A stretch of DNA of 7,333 nucleotides. It comes from Porticoccaceae bacterium (GTDB lineage Bacteria > Pseudomonadota > Gammaproteobacteria > Pseudomonadales > Porticoccaceae). The notes below the pieces were generated by a model. The model did no database searches and was not told where the DNA came from. It saw nothing but the letters and a program-made list of their open reading frames with translations. Every line of letters begins with the position of its first letter. Positions within the stretch are counted from its first letter, which is position 1. Shown piece after piece: positions 1 to 5,687 of this stretch. The position numbers and the translations under genes were made by a program. The DNA lies in NCBI GenBank assembly GCA_019090225.1, contig JAHRWI010000048.1:1-7333 (forward strand), read 5' to 3'.

Positions 1-1
1 A

Positions 2-40
2 TGGGCTGTAGAAGAACCATACCCTGTACGAGAACGATAA
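2..40 (+). CDS. Possible 3' end of an upstream gene
   Basis: Reading from base 2 gives WAVEEPYPVRER followed by TAA at 38-40. The residue mix looks like an ordinary protein C-terminus, and the stop lies 28 bases before the start of the TPR gene, which would fit an operon with it. Only 12 codons are visible, so no family can be named. Another reading, from the ATG at base 1 to TAG at 46-48, gives a Cys/Arg-rich peptide that looks less natural. Both could be chance. Confidence 0.25.
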   Translation, partial: WAVEEPYPVRER

Positions 41-68
41 ATAGTTAGCAATGGATCAAGATAAGTAG

Positions 69-1370
69 ATGGACTGGATAACCTTCATTACTAACTGGTT
101 CGGCGAAAACGAATCGGTACTATCGGGCATTGCCGCCTTTGTGGTCATTACGGGTCTGTTATTGACCTCATTTGGCCGCTACTTGAAAATATTCCTGGCA
201 AAAACAGTTTACACCGTCGAAACCAGTCCTTCCGAAGTTAATAAAATCCGCCAGGCAAGTAAGCCGGCCATTTATATTGAAGCCTTTACCGGTAACTCCG
301 ACGAAGCACGTGGTTTTGCATTAGAACTCAACGAAGATGTCCGTCGTGCGGTGACAAATTTTACCGGTAGCATCCTGGTCAACGATGTTGTGCTCGCCGA
401 CTATATTGCCTATATCAATGTCCAGCTCACGGGTTCGCACGCCCGGGTCACGCTGCGCTTGCAGGACTGCGACAACAATGAGGATTTCTGGTCCGGGCGT
501 TTCGAGGCAGATATCGAAAACAAGTTCGAAGCCATCGACCAACTGAGCGCAAAGCTGTCAGGTTCAATCCGCTATGAAGTATCAATACGCTTCACCAATC
601 GCGAAGACGACAGTTTTGAGGTCGAACTGGGCCGCATAGGGTTTGCGATGATAAGTCTCGACCCGTCGGTATGGGATGACGCCCGGATTTCCGCTGAAAA
701 ATGGCTAGACGAGCAATCTGAAAATTCCATGTTACAGGCGATTTACGGCGGTTTGTTAATGCGCGAAATTTCCCATGGCTATCGTCCACTGAATGATGAA
801 GACAGCGAAAAAGCCGAACGGGCACTACGAAAAGCCGTGACTTTAAACAAGCGCAGTGACTTTGCTCATACTATGCTGGGCCGCTATTTATTTTACGCCC
901 GACTCGACCATGCTGGCGCCAGAGCCAGCTATTCGCGCAGCCTCGACATCAACCCACTCTATACAATAGGCGTAAAAGGTCTCGCTATATTCGATATTTT
1001 CGCCGATAACACCGAGCGAGGGCTTGAATTATGCAAAGACACCAATGCCAGCACACAACGCTTTGAGATAGACGAGCAGGCAATGCGTAGTGTCGCTGCC
1101 GGTGAGATAAAGCTCGGCAACTTTGACGAAGCCCTCAACTGGGCCGAGCAAGCCATCCGTCATGCAGGCGCTGAAACTACCCCATCGTTGATTATCCTCG
1201 CCGCTACCGCAGGCCTCGCCGAAAATAAAATAGCGGCTACTCGGGCCGTCAATTCATTAAAGGAAAAGCACCCTGAAATCACTATCGACGCCCTGCGTCG
1301 CTGGCCCTATAAAGACGACGCAGACTGGGAGTTATTTGTCACTGGTCTCAGAAAAGCCGGGCTGGAATAA
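69..1370 (+). CDS. Membrane-anchored TPR protein with adenylate-cyclase/CadC-type sensor domain, no effector domain
   Basis: A 433-residue protein. Residues about 17-35 form one hydrophobic membrane segment. Residues about 65-170 follow the pattern of the domain that precedes TPRs in TPR-type class III adenylate cyclases and CadC-like regulators: a KPAIYIEAF strand like the usual IAVLPF, then ADYIAYINVQLTGSHARVTLRL, DFWSGRFEADIENKFEAIDQLS (compare HLWAERYDRDLxDIFALQDEI). Residues about 205-400 are helical TPR-like repeats with Ala/Tyr/Leu spacing (for example 245-262, 265-295, 338-367). The end, ELFVTGLRKAGLE, matches the LRKAGLPE tail seen in those cyclases. No cyclase or winged-helix domain is present, so it may work with a partner encoded upstream or act as a scaffold. 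The start ATG is the first in a frame closed by TAG immediately before it; the Shine-Dalgarno is poor. Family likeness is from memory of motif patterns; the partner idea is inference. Confidence 0.8.
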   Translation: MDWITFITNWFGENESVLSGIAAFVVITGLLLTSFGRYLKIFLAKTVYTVETSPSEVNKIRQASKPAIYIEAFTGNSDEARGFALELNEDVRRAVTNFTGSILVNDVVLADYIAYINVQLTGSHARVTLRLQDCDNNEDFWSGRFEADIENKFEAIDQLSAKLSGSIRYEVSIRFTNREDDSFEVELGRIGFAMISLDPSVWDDARISAEKWLDEQSENSMLQAIYGGLLMREISHGYRPLNDEDSEKAERALRKAVTLNKRSDFAHTMLGRYLFYARLDHAGARASYSRSLDINPLYTIGVKGLAIFDIFADNTERGLELCKDTNASTQRFEIDEQAMRSVAAGEIKLGNFDEALNWAEQAIRHAGAETTPSLIILAATAGLAENKIAATRAVNSLKEKHPEITIDALRRWPYKDDADWELFVTGLRKAGLE

Positions 1371-1403
1371 ACAAATTTTACGAACAAGATAGATACCACA
1401 AAT

Positions 1404-1435
1404 AAAAAAGCCGGAGCAATTAGCTCCGGCTTTTT
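1404..1435. terminator. Bidirectional intrinsic terminator between TPR gene and peroxiredoxin
   Basis: An 8-bp perfect GC-rich stem (GCCGGAGC at 1410-1417, GCTCCGGC at 1423-1430) closes a 5-base AATTA loop. It is flanked by six A before and five T after, so it has a U-run in both transcripts. It lies 33 bases after the TPR stop and about 50 bases after the peroxiredoxin stop on the other strand, so it can serve both convergent genes. Confidence 0.92.
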
Positions 1436-1442
1436 AGTTCTT

Positions 1443-1474
1443 ACTAGTGGGTGACGTAATTATCACTCACTAGT
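1443..1474. repeat. 12-bp inverted repeat with 8-base loop
   Basis: ACTAGTGGGTGA (1443-1454) and TCACTCACTAGT (1463-1474) are complementary except for one G-T pair, with CGTAATTA between them. No T-run follows on either strand, so it is not a second intrinsic terminator by itself. A smaller hairpin, CTTGTA (1475-1480) with TACAAG (1490-1495), abuts it and overlaps the peroxiredoxin stop. On the - strand the peroxiredoxin mRNA would therefore end in three successive hairpins. Possible roles are 3'-end protection of the mRNA or a dispersed palindromic repeat; neither can be decided from one copy. Confidence 0.7.
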
Positions 1475-1488
1475 CTTGTAGATTAACT

Positions 1489-1971
1489 TTACAAGTTAGC
1501 CAATACATTTTCCGCAGAGCTGACTTCAAAGGCACCGCCTTCTTCAATAAAAGTCTGTGTAACCGTACCGTCTTCCACCACCAGAGCAAAACGCGCACCC
1601 CGTTGGCCCAGACCGAAACCGGAGCCATCCAGCTCCAGACCCAGGGCTTTGGCATAGTCGCCATTGCCATCGGCCAGCATTATCACATTGTCACCGACGT
1701 TTGCAGATTTGCCCCAGGCATCCATAACAAAAACATCATTGACCGCCGTACAGGCCACGGTATCAACGCCTTTGCCTTTAATCGCGCCAGCCTGCTCAAC
1801 AAAACCCGGCAGATGTTGTCGTGAACACGTTGGAGTGAATGCGCCGGGGACAGAAAAAATGACCACTTTTTTGCCGCCGAAAAGATCTTTAGTACTCAAA
1901 GAGCCGGGGCCGTCTTCGTTCATTACGTTGAACCGACCTTCCGGTGCTTTATCGCCTGCTTTGATTGTCAT
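1489..1971 (-). CDS. Prx5-family peroxiredoxin (thiol peroxidase)
   Basis: A 160-residue cytosolic thiol peroxidase that reduces hydrogen peroxide and organic hydroperoxides. The peroxidatic cysteine is C49 in the signature PGAFTPTCSRQHLPGF, with T46 and P42 completing the family active site. R127 in QRGARFALVVEDG is the expected active-site Arg. A second cysteine, C74 (DTVACTAVND), sits where plant and bacterial type II Prx proteins carry one. Length and layout are standard for the Prx5/PrxII group; no glutaredoxin domain is fused. The start is firm: AGGAGG at 1977-1982 lies 5 bases upstream of the ATG. The gene stands alone on its strand, with a Fur box and candidate promoter upstream and a terminator downstream. 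The reductant (glutaredoxin or thioredoxin) cannot be told from sequence. Confidence 0.95.
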   Translation of the reverse strand: MTIKAGDKAPEGRFNVMNEDGPGSLSTKDLFGGKKVVIFSVPGAFTPTCSRQHLPGFVEQAGAIKGKGVDTVACTAVNDVFVMDAWGKSANVGDNVIMLADGNGDYAKALGLELDGSGFGLGQRGARFALVVEDGTVTQTFIEEGGAFEVSSAENVLANL

Positions 1972-2031
1972 AATATCCTCCTGGTCTTATAGATTATGCG
2001 ATTAGGTCTTACCTCGATGGCAGATTATGGC

Positions 2032-2059
2032 ATTATCCCGCGCCGCCCGTCACTGATAA
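2032..2059 (-). promoter_or_regulatory. Candidate sigma70 promoter for the peroxiredoxin gene
   Basis: On the - strand TTATCA (complement of 2054-2059) and GATAAT (complement of 2032-2037) sit 16 bases apart, matching the -35 and -10 consensus at 4/6 and 5/6. Transcription would start near 2025, giving a leader of about 50 bases. The -35 lies inside the Fur box, which fits repression by Fur. A second -10-like CATAAT lies at 2024-2029, so the exact start is uncertain. Confidence 0.45.
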
Positions 2060-2068
2060 TTATTATCA
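2054..2068. promoter_or_regulatory. Predicted Fur box, exact 7-1-7 palindrome
   Basis: TGATAATTATTATCA is a perfect palindrome of the form TGATAAT-N-ATTATCA, the 7-1-7 statement of the Fur (ferric uptake regulator) operator consensus. It lies 83 bases upstream of the peroxiredoxin ATG and about 200 bases upstream of the kinase ATG. Overlap with the candidate -35 of the peroxiredoxin promoter makes that gene the more likely target. A perfect 15-base match by chance is unlikely, but A/T-rich palindromes can mislead. Confidence 0.75.
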
Positions 2069-2185
2069 ATCGCATTTGGCTTTAATCCGCTTAGCACTTA
2101 CTGCTCAGGGCCATTAAAAGCCGACACCTGGTACAAGCCCAGAGCCACCAGGCACCTGGACCGATTGAAATAAGCCGCTGAGTAA

Positions 2186-2214
2186 TTGGCGCAAGCCCCT
2201 CCCTGCTTTATGCT
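2186..2214 (+). promoter_or_regulatory. Candidate promoter for the kinase gene
   Basis: TTGGCG (2186-2191) and TATGCT (2209-2214) are spaced by 17 bases and match the sigma70 boxes at 4/6 each. Transcription would start near 2221, about 44 bases before the kinase ATG. The rest of 2070-2260 shows only a weak CCTGGT/ACCAGG inverted repeat (2127-2132, 2147-2152) and no gene. Confidence 0.3.
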
Positions 2215-2264
2215 AAACATCCGTTTATCTGATCGAGAATACCCTGCATGAGATTGTCCGAGGA

Positions 2265-3272
2265 ATGACTCCAATACTGGCAGATCGCCTGACACGCTTT
2301 ATCAAAAGCCAGGGACTTCCCGATGATTTTCAGGACGTCATCGATAATTACTACCTACCATTGGCCGAATGGCTTCACCAGCAGTGTTCGTTTCGCCCAG
2401 ACAAGGCAGGCACCGATAAGGTCCGCACCAATAAAACAGCCAATGGCTGTGCGGTACTAGGCATCAGCGGTGCCCAGGGTACCGGCAAATCCACTTTAAG
2501 TGCCGTATTAAAGATCATCCTTGAAGAAAACTACCACTGGCAAACCGCCATCCTGTCCCTGGATGATATCTATTTATCCGGGGCTGATCGACAGAACCTG
2601 GCACACCTTGTCCATCCGCTTTTACAGACCAGAGGCGTGCCCGGCACCCATGACACCACGCTCGGCATTGACATTATTGAGCAACTCAAAGCCCTCAAGC
2701 CGGGACAAACCATGCGCCTGCCTCGCTTCGACAAAGCACGGGACGACCGAAAACCTGAGGCCGAATGGGAAGCCTTTACCGGGCCTGCTGATTTGATTAT
2801 TTTTGAGGGCTGGTGTCTCAGCTCAAGCGTTATGGATAACGATGACCTGGCCACACCCATCAACGCCCTGGAAGCGGAAGCAGACAAAAAAGCGGTATGG
2901 CGAAACTACATCAATCAGCAATTAGAAAATAATTATGGTGATTTATTTGGCCTGATTGATGTATTGATCATGCTGAAAGCGCCGGATTTTGACTGCATTC
3001 GACGCTGGCGAATTGAGCAGGAAGCAAAGCTCGCCGCCAGCCATACCTCAAACAAGAATACTTCGAATAAGAACACTTCGAACAAAAATACCTCAAATAA
3101 GGCCTCCAGCAAAATAATGGATGAAGACGCCCTGATACGATTTATACAGCATTACGAGCGGCTGACTCAGCACAACCTGAGTGAGATGCCGGATAGAGCC
3201 GACGTGGTGCTGAGCCTTGATAAGCATCATCAGGTCACAGATATGCGCTATAAAAACATAGCTGGTCTCTAG
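2265..3272 (+). CDS. P-loop kinase, D-glycerate 3-kinase (GLYK/Tda10/YggC) family
   Basis: A 335-residue soluble kinase. Walker A is GISGAQGTGKST at 66-77, followed by LSLDDIYL (97-104), TRGVPGTHD (122-130), LPRFDKARDDR (152-162) and the IFEGWCLSS acid motif (179-187, E181). These are the ordered hallmarks of the plant glycerate kinase GLYK and its relatives yeast Tda10 and E. coli YggC. GLYK phosphorylates D-glycerate to 3-phosphoglycerate; bacterial members are poorly characterised, so the substrate is inferred. The N-terminus (LPDDFQDVIDNYYLPLAEWL) is family-like and supports this start, the first ATG after an in-frame TAA at 2214-2216. CGAGGA abuts the ATG, an unusually short Shine-Dalgarno spacing. 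Residues 261-280 are a four-copy TSNKN-type repeat inserted between WRIEQEAKL and the C-terminal YERLTQHNL helix. No intrinsic terminator follows, so transcription could run into the BKACE gene. Confidence 0.85.
   Translation: MTPILADRLTRFIKSQGLPDDFQDVIDNYYLPLAEWLHQQCSFRPDKAGTDKVRTNKTANGCAVLGISGAQGTGKSTLSAVLKIILEENYHWQTAILSLDDIYLSGADRQNLAHLVHPLLQTRGVPGTHDTTLGIDIIEQLKALKPGQTMRLPRFDKARDDRKPEAEWEAFTGPADLIIFEGWCLSSSVMDNDDLATPINALEAEADKKAVWRNYINQQLENNYGDLFGLIDVLIMLKAPDFDCIRRWRIEQEAKLAASHTSNKNTSNKNTSNKNTSNKASSKIMDEDALIRFIQHYERLTQHNLSEMPDRADVVLSLDKHHQVTDMRYKNIAGL
3045..3104 (+). repeat. Four 15-bp in-frame tandem repeats encoding TSNKN
   Basis: Four consecutive 15-base units start at 3045, 3060, 3075 and 3090 and encode TSNKN three times and then TSNKA. 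Differences between the first three units, and the first four codons of the fourth, all fall at third codon positions, so the peptide is more conserved than the DNA. The tract lies in a surface loop of the kinase, between conserved blocks. Confidence 0.9.
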
Positions 3273-3287
3273 CGCAAGGAACATCGG

Positions 3288-3299
3288 CTTAATATTAAG
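3288..3299. promoter_or_regulatory. Perfect 12-bp palindrome downstream of the kinase
   Basis: CTTAATATTAAG is fully self-complementary and lies 16 bases after the kinase stop. No T-run follows, so it is not a terminator. It may be a protein-binding site or chance in AT-rich DNA. Confidence 0.25.
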
Positions 3300-3341
3300 G
3301 GGTTTGGTTAAGCATGGTTTTCTGCCCTGGTAATATTCTTG

Positions 3342-3398
3342 ATATGTATAGAAATACGATTTATTTATACATATGCGGACGTATATGTATAAAAATAC
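3342..3398. promoter_or_regulatory. Operator-like repeats upstream of the BKACE gene
   Basis: TTTATACATAT (3364-3374) and ATATGTATAAA (3383-3393) form a perfect 11-bp inverted repeat around GCGGACGT. A further copy, ATATGTATAGAAATAC (3342-3357), repeats 3383-3398 at 15 of 16 bases in direct orientation, 41 bases upstream, about four helical turns. A -35-like TTGATA lies at 3339-3344. The arrangement resembles a binding site for a dimeric regulator plus a third half-site, placed 39 bases before the BKACE ATG. A GAGGTGG Shine-Dalgarno follows at 3421-3427. Regulator unknown. Confidence 0.6.
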
Positions 3399-3431
3399 CC
3401 AAATAGCCCATAACAATAACGAGGTGGCCTT

Positions 3432-4312
3432 ATGAAAAAACTCATTATCGAAGCACGCATCAACGAATATGCCGGGCGTGGCCAGAACCCTCATGTACCG
3501 TGGTCACCAGAGGAAATCACTGAGGCGGCAACCCAGTGTCGGGAGGCGGGAGCGTCAATCGTGCATTTTCATGCTCGCGGTGACGATGGCAGCCCAGAGC
3601 ATAACGTGGCAGTTTATGCGGATATTATTCGCCGCATTAAGGCGGGCAGTGATATTTTGATTCACCCGACACTGGGTGCTTTTGCCAATGACGGTGATGC
3701 AGCCGAGCGTATTCAACCGATTTTGGAACTCGCCAAAGATCCTGAAACCCACCCCCACTTTGCGCCGCTGGACAGGGGTACGACCAATATCGATGCCTAT
3801 AATCCTGAGGCAAAGGCCTTCCGCAGTGACGAGGCGGTGTATATGAACACCACCAAAACCTTGCTGCATTTTACCGAACAGCTGAAGGCGACGCCGGTCA
3901 GACCCTATGCGTCGTTGTGGAATGTGGGTTTTACCCGGCAGTTTCTGGCCTTTATGGATATAGGCGCTATTGCCGAGCCTGCCTTTGCCTGTCTGATTAT
4001 GACTGGCGACGACTTGCCATCGGCCCACCCCGGCACGGAGCAGCGGCTGGATGCTCATACCATGTTTATTCCAAAGGATCGCAACATCCACTGGACGGCG
4101 ATGAATCATGGTGGTGATTTATTAGCGTTGACACAAAGATTATTCGCGAGGGCGGGCATGTCTCCATCGGCTTGGGTGACTGGCCTTATCTTGAACTCGG
4201 CCTACCGACCAACGCCCAGGTGGTCGGCCGTGTGAGTGAGTTGTCGCGCGCCGTGAATCGAGAGGTCGCCACACCGGCTGAGGCCGCTGAAACCCTGGGC
4301 GTGAAAATTTGA
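3432..4312 (+). pseudogene. Beta-keto acid cleavage enzyme (BKACE, DUF849), frameshifted near 4131
   Basis: BKACE enzymes (3-keto-5-aminohexanoate cleavage enzyme Kce and relatives) condense a beta-keto acid with acetyl-CoA to give acetoacetate and a new acyl-CoA. The TIM-barrel start has E12 and the metal-binding HFHAR motif (H45, H47), then LIHPTLGA and NVGFTRQ..FMDIGAIAEPAF. The first frame runs to TGA at 4233-4235 (267 residues) but after DLLALT (residue 234) it turns to non-family sequence. From 4133, one base back in frame, the true C-terminus reads TKIIREGGHVSIGLGD..., then ATPAEAAETLGVKI and TGA at 4310-4312, giving about 293 residues, a normal family length. A single missing base near 4131 explains this. 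The GAGGT at 3421-3425 fixes the start. Where Kce has VRVGLED the restored frame has VSIGLGD, so a metal-ligand Glu and an Arg appear replaced. It could be a sequencing error, in which case the gene is intact. Confidence 0.88.
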
Positions 4313-4336
4313 GGACGGGGTCCCGCTCGCCGTCTT

Positions 4337-4396
4337 AACTAAAACCAAAACTAAAGCAAAAACTAAAGCAAAAACTAAAGCAAAAACTAAAAAGCA
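4337..4396 (+). repeat. 12-bp tandem repeat, five units, after the BKACE stop
   Basis: Units AACTAAAGCAAA begin at 4349, 4361 and 4373 and are identical; a variant unit precedes (4337-4348) and another follows (4385-4396). The tract lies between the BKACE stop and the terminator. Read in the frame of the BKACE 5' part it encodes a Thr-Lys-Ala-Lys repeat with no start codon of its own. Identical units suggest recent slippage expansion. Confidence 0.9.
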
Positions 4397-4412
4397 GTCG
4401 TCCGAACCGAAT

Positions 4413-4443
4413 AAAAAAGCCGACATAATGTGTCGGCTTTTTT
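4413..4443. terminator. Bidirectional intrinsic terminator between BKACE and acyl-CoA dehydrogenase
   Basis: Stem GCCGACA (4419-4425) pairs with TGTCGGC (4431-4437) around a 5-base loop, with six A before and six T after. It sits 101 bases past the BKACE stop and 77 bases past the dehydrogenase stop on the other strand, so it can end both convergent transcripts. The 76 bases from 4444 to 4519 show nothing recognisable. Confidence 0.92.
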
Positions 4444-4519
4444 ACGCTTTTAGGCTGTCCTTTACCTCTCCTGTCTCTGTAAGCACCTTACCCAGAGACT
4501 ATTTATAAGCCACGCCTAT

Positions 4520-5680
4520 TTATTTATACGCTACACCAATCGAACCGATTTTTTCTCGGGTAATAATAGTCTTCATGATTTGCGCGGTGCCGTCGCCAAT
4601 CTGTAAGCCCATGACATCCATCATGCGCTGGTGGTGGGGCATTTCAGTGGTGTAGCCGTAGTGACCATTGAGCAGGATGCAATTTTGAATGACATCGGTG
4701 GCCAGTTTCGGACCCATCCATTTGACCATCGCCGCCTCGCCGGTGTGAGGCAGGCCTTTATCGCGCATCATCAAGCCCTGATGGCAGAGCGCTCGCACCG
4801 CAGACATCTTGCCTTCGTGTTCGGCCAGGGGGAAAGTCGTACCCTGAAACTTGGCCAGGGGTCGGCCAAAGGCTTCTCGATCCTGAATATATTGCCAGGT
4901 TTCATCCACCGAGGCCTGAGCGGTACCCAGGCACTGCAGGGCGATAAGCATACGGCTAAGATCGAAACCTTCCATCACCTTGGTAAAACCTTCACCCTCC
5001 TGGCCGAGCAGGGCCGAGGCGGGAATTTCCACATCATCAAAAAACACCTGACCACGACCCACGGGACGTGTGCCGATATCATCAAAATGGGTGCAGGTAA
5101 CACCGGGTAAATCCAGAGGCGCAAGAAAGGCGGAGACACCCCGAGCACCGGGTTTGTTTTGATCGGTGCGGGCAAAGAGCAACATCATTTCAGCTTGATC
5201 GCCATAGCTGATCGATGTTTTCTCACCGTTGATGACGTAAACGTCTCCTTTCTTTTCGGCCTTAACGATGAGATTAGCAGCATCAGAGCCACCACGAGGT
5301 TCGGTCAGACCTAATTGCACGATCAACTCACCGGCAGCCATTTTTGGCAGCACATCTTCTTTCATGGCTTCGTTGCCATATTTTTCTATGACGCCGCCGA
5401 TCAGCGGTGTGGTCATACACATGTAGCTCATGCTCAGGTCAGCGTAGGCGATAGCTTCGCATATCACCCCAGATAACAGGCTGGTGGAGCCGATACCGCC
5501 ATAGGCTTCGCCAAAGGTGGGTGCAATCAAGCCCAGTGCGCCCATTTCTTTGAGCAGGTCGCGGTCAAGATGATGGTCGTTGCAGCGACCCTGATAGCCG
5601 TCTTTGAGTCGCTCCCTAGCAAAGCGTTCGGCGGTGTCTTTAATAAATAAATCTTCTTCGGATAACCAGGGCAGGGTCAT
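4520..5680 (-). CDS. Acyl-CoA dehydrogenase with Asp at the catalytic-base position
   Basis: A 386-residue FAD enzyme that introduces an alpha,beta double bond into an acyl-CoA and passes electrons to ETF. Family blocks: YGGIGST (60-66), LGLTEPRGGSDAAN (123-136), VINGEKTSIS (149-158, FAD/beta-domain), REAFGRPLAKFQ (268-279), and ILLNGHYGY..E (335-346). The usual catalytic Glu before Gly-Thr (MCAD E376) is replaced by D363 in QIGDGTAQI. The alternative helix-G base position used by isovaleryl-CoA dehydrogenase is Ser (DLSR, S242). I recall cyclohexane/cyclohexene-carboxyl-CoA dehydrogenases using Asp, which would suit the neighbouring ligase, but this is inference. The start at 5680 is chosen for its Shine-Dalgarno; an in-frame ATG at 5716 would add 12 non-family residues. 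It lies 93 bases downstream of the ligase stop, with no terminator between, so the two are probably cotranscribed. Confidence 0.92.
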   Translation of the reverse strand: MTLPWLSEEDLFIKDTAERFARERLKDGYQGRCNDHHLDRDLLKEMGALGLIAPTFGEAYGGIGSTSLLSGVICEAIAYADLSMSYMCMTTPLIGGVIEKYGNEAMKEDVLPKMAAGELIVQLGLTEPRGGSDAANLIVKAEKKGDVYVINGEKTSISYGDQAEMMLLFARTDQNKPGARGVSAFLAPLDLPGVTCTHFDDIGTRPVGRGQVFFDDVEIPASALLGQEGEGFTKVMEGFDLSRMLIALQCLGTAQASVDETWQYIQDREAFGRPLAKFQGTTFPLAEHEGKMSAVRALCHQGLMMRDKGLPHTGEAAMVKWMGPKLATDVIQNCILLNGHYGYTTEMPHHQRMMDVMGLQIGDGTAQIMKTIITREKIGSIGVAYK

Positions 5681-5687
5681 GCAACTT

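Noticed and set aside
2098..2295. A - strand open frame in the divergent control region
   Set aside because: It would begin inside the kinase gene and shows no family pattern; the region is better explained as promoter DNA.
3093..3494. A - strand open frame spanning the kinase end, the intergenic region and the BKACE start
   Set aside because: It crosses two real genes on the opposite strand and the operator-like repeats, with no ribosome binding site or known motif.
3555..4109. A 184-codon open frame on the - strand
   Set aside because: It lies wholly inside the BKACE gene, which has clear family motifs on the + strand; the antisense peptide shows no recognisable domain.
4128..4136. Programmed -1 frameshifting in the BKACE gene
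   Set aside because: The sequence TTGACACAAAG has no X-XXY-YYZ slippery heptamer and I see no obvious downstream stimulatory structure, so mutation or sequence error is favoured.
3045..4396. CRISPR array suggested by two tandem-repeat tracts
   Set aside because: Units are 15 and 12 bases, directly adjacent with no spacers, and one tract is inside a coding region.
4202..4426. A - strand open frame rich in Phe-Ala-Leu-Val repeats, which looks like a membrane peptide
   Set aside because: It is the complement of the 12-bp tandem repeat and of the BKACE C-terminus, starts inside the terminator hairpin and has no ribosome binding site.
4631..5110. A 159-codon + strand open frame
   Set aside because: It is antisense to the acyl-CoA dehydrogenase, whose motifs are unambiguous, and it has no Shine-Dalgarno.
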